A stretch of 64,000 bases of DNA, taken from contig NZ_RJVQ01000005.1 in the NCBI RefSeq assembly GCF_003856525.1, forward strand, positions 186,001 to 250,000, read 5' to 3'. The DNA is from Vibrio viridaestus. Its GTDB lineage: Bacteria; Pseudomonadota; Gammaproteobacteria; Enterobacterales; Vibrionaceae. The notes under the pieces are model-generated. The model was given only the letters and a program-made list of their open reading frames with translations, did not search any database and was not told where the DNA came from. The position numbers and the translations under genes were made by a program. Positions 62,679-64,000 of this stretch are shown here, piece after piece; positions within the stretch are counted from its first letter, which is position 1, and the number at the start of each line of letters is the position of its first letter.

Positions 62679-64000
62679 AGCTACTGAAGAAAATCAAAAA
62701 TCAAGGTCTGTCATATCATATTATTACGATGATATTAGCAGCGTACTTTGCTTTGGTCTTGAATCTTCCGATATACAAAGACTTAGCGGGTATTTTCTCG
62801 AAATTGGAAACGGTAGATAAAGGCTTTATATTCTCAATACCGTTCTTCTTCTTCTTTGCGCTAACGTTGATTTTTAGTGTTTTCACCTGGCCTAAGATAA
62901 CCAAGCTTCTTTTCTCAGTCGTTATTTTAGTATCAAGTATTGTCTGCTACGCCACCTTCAATTACGGCATTATTTTTGATGTCGATATGATACAAAATAT
63001 TCTAGAGACAAATACAGGTGAGGCCTCATCATACCTCAGTATTACCTCGATCGTTTGGATTGTAGGACTCGGTATTTTACCCGTTGCCTTATTGGTTTGG
63101 GTTCCAATCAAACGAGAAAAAGTGCTGCCATTTTTCTTTAAAAAAATGGGAACGATGGTAATTGCTTGCTTGGGGATCGTATTAATTGCCTCGATGTACT
63201 ATCAGGACTATGTCTCTGTTGGCCGCAATAACAGCTATCTCAGAAAACTCATTATTCCTACGTATTATGTCCATAGTATCGACAAATATGTTCGTAATAC
63301 CTATTTCAGTAAACCTATTCCATTTAAATCGATCGGAACGGATGCAAAACAAGTGGCTGATATCGATAGCAATCATAAGCCAACCTTGATGGTTATTGTA
63401 TTAGGTGAAACCGCACGCGGACAAAACTACCCATATAACGGCTATCATCGCAATACGACGCCATACACAGATAAAATGAATATGGTGTCGTTTAAAGACG
63501 TGCACTCCTGCGGTACCGCGACCGCGATATCTGTACCATGTATGTTTTCACGACTTGATCATGCAGACTATGATGAGCAACAGGCCTATCATCAGGACAA
63601 TCTACTTGATGTGTTGAAAAGAGCGGACGTAGATGTGCTTTGGAGAGAAAATGATGGTGCATCAAAAGGCATTCCTGTTAACGTCAATTACCAAAATATA
63701 GAACGTACAGATAAACATCCATTATGTGATAATAGCAGTTGTCTTGATATGGCTTTACTGCAGGACTTCGACAAAAATGTTGACGACCTAAACGGAAATC
63801 GTCTTATTGTCTTACATCTTATTGGCAGTCACGGTCCAACTTACTTTAAACGTTATCCGGATAATTTTGCGTACTTCCAACCCGATTGCCCGAGATCAGA
63901 TATCGAAAATTGCACTCAAGAACAGTTAATTAACTCCTACGATAACACGATTCGTTACACAGATTATGTTGTTTCAGAGGCAATTAATAAGCTCAAATCT
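62675..64000 (+). CDS. eptA: Lipid A phosphoethanolamine transferase, N-terminal part
   Basis: Open to the window end (442 codons); the C-terminus with the last zinc ligands lies outside. Five N-terminal membrane helices (residues 1-180), then the periplasmic sulfatase-like domain: VLGETARGQNYPYNGY (zinc-binding Glu245), SCGTATAISVPCMFS with nucleophile Thr281, and LIGSHGPTYFKRYP. Cysteine pairs (CDNSSC, CPRSDIENC) match disulfides of EptA/MCR enzymes. It moves phosphoethanolamine from phosphatidylethanolamine to lipid A, lowering negative charge and polymyxin sensitivity. Chromosomal context (dgkA, PmrA-type box) indicates an intrinsic EptA, not a mobile mcr gene. Confidence 0.95.
   Translation, partial: MKLLKKIKNQGLSYHIITMILAAYFALVLNLPIYKDLAGIFSKLETVDKGFIFSIPFFFFFALTLIFSVFTWPKITKLLFSVVILVSSIVCYATFNYGIIFDVDMIQNILETNTGEASSYLSITSIVWIVGLGILPVALLVWVPIKREKVLPFFFKKMGTMVIACLGIVLIASMYYQDYVSVGRNNSYLRKLIIPTYYVHSIDKYVRNTYFSKPIPFKSIGTDAKQVADIDSNHKPTLMVIVLGETARGQNYPYNGYHRNTTPYTDKMNMVSFKDVHSCGTATAISVPCMFSRLDHADYDEQQAYHQDNLLDVLKRADVDVLWRENDGASKGIPVNVNYQNIERTDKHPLCDNSSCLDMALLQDFDKNVDDLNGNRLIVLHLIGSHGPTYFKRYPDNFAYFQPDCPRSDIENCTQEQLINSYDNTIRYTDYVVSEAINKLKS

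Noticed and set aside
62675-64000. Mobile colistin resistance gene (mcr)
   Set aside because: Motifs are shared by all EptA enzymes; there is no insertion sequence, and the dgkA overlap plus PmrA-type box point to an intrinsic gene.
1-64000. CRISPR arrays, phage, insertion sequences, tRNA or rRNA genes
   Set aside because: I searched by eye for regular repeats, transposase or integrase motifs and tRNA-like segments and found none.

Overview
The window looks like a stretch of the second chromosome of a Vibrio or close relative. This is inferred from gene content: zwf-pgl-gnd, a LuxT-like TetR regulator, pyrC next to an AraC-type sensor protein, a CsrB-family RNA under a GacA-type box, a YfcZ/YiiS protein, c-di-GMP enzymes and a dgkA-eptA operon. 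No mobile element, integrase, CRISPR array, tRNA or rRNA was seen. The first gene (zwf) and the last (eptA) are cut by the window edges.

Left part (1-26930): an oxidative pentose phosphate operon (zwf, pgl, gnd) is followed by a small ORF, a periplasmic DUF4432 sugar-epimerase-like protein, a GAF-PAS-PAS-GGDEF cyclase, a homocysteine methyltransferase and a Cache chemoreceptor. Next come the LuxT-like regulator, a secreted leucine-rich-repeat-like protein, an acyltransferase, pyrC, a DUF808 membrane protein, an AraC regulator and an OsmC protein. An apparently empty 600-base stretch encodes a CsrB-type small RNA on the minus strand, with 17 GGA motifs. It is followed by a dCMP deaminase, a hybrid histidine kinase divergent from a two-gene unit (PstS-like periplasmic protein plus outer-membrane barrel), and amino-acid export genes (LysE, Lrp, YjeH).

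Centre (27000-47630): a large inositol/polyol catabolic region. It holds two paralogous RpiR regulators, a GntP permease and an iron alcohol dehydrogenase, then iolG, two near-duplicate sugar symporters, two LacI regulators, a TIM-barrel isomerase, a TSUP permease, an IolC-DUF2090 kinase-aldolase fusion, iolD and iolB. No canonical iolE or iolA is present. At least three recurrent palindromes mark promoters here: TTGCA-N6-TGCAA (LacI type), GAAA-N6-TTTC (RpiR type) and ATGATARAATCTATCAW. They suggest a layered regulon.

Right part (47630-64000): a GST, then an ammonium-transporter-PAS-GGDEF-EAL fusion of 1022 residues. Next is the most striking locus, a CooA-like haem CO sensor (C-x-H pair, CooA-like recognition helix) directly upstream of cowN, which sustains nitrogenase in the presence of CO. 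CooA-type sites (TGTCG-N6-TGACA and CGTCA-N6-TGACA) precede each gene. This implies a CO-responsive unit in a probably diazotrophic Vibrio. Convergent to it is a c-type-haem fatty acid cis/trans isomerase. A marR-emrA-emrB efflux operon, a DUF748/AsmA-like protein, a cytochrome b561 and dgkA-eptA behind a perfect PmrA-type box (CTTAAG-N5-CTTAAG) complete the window.
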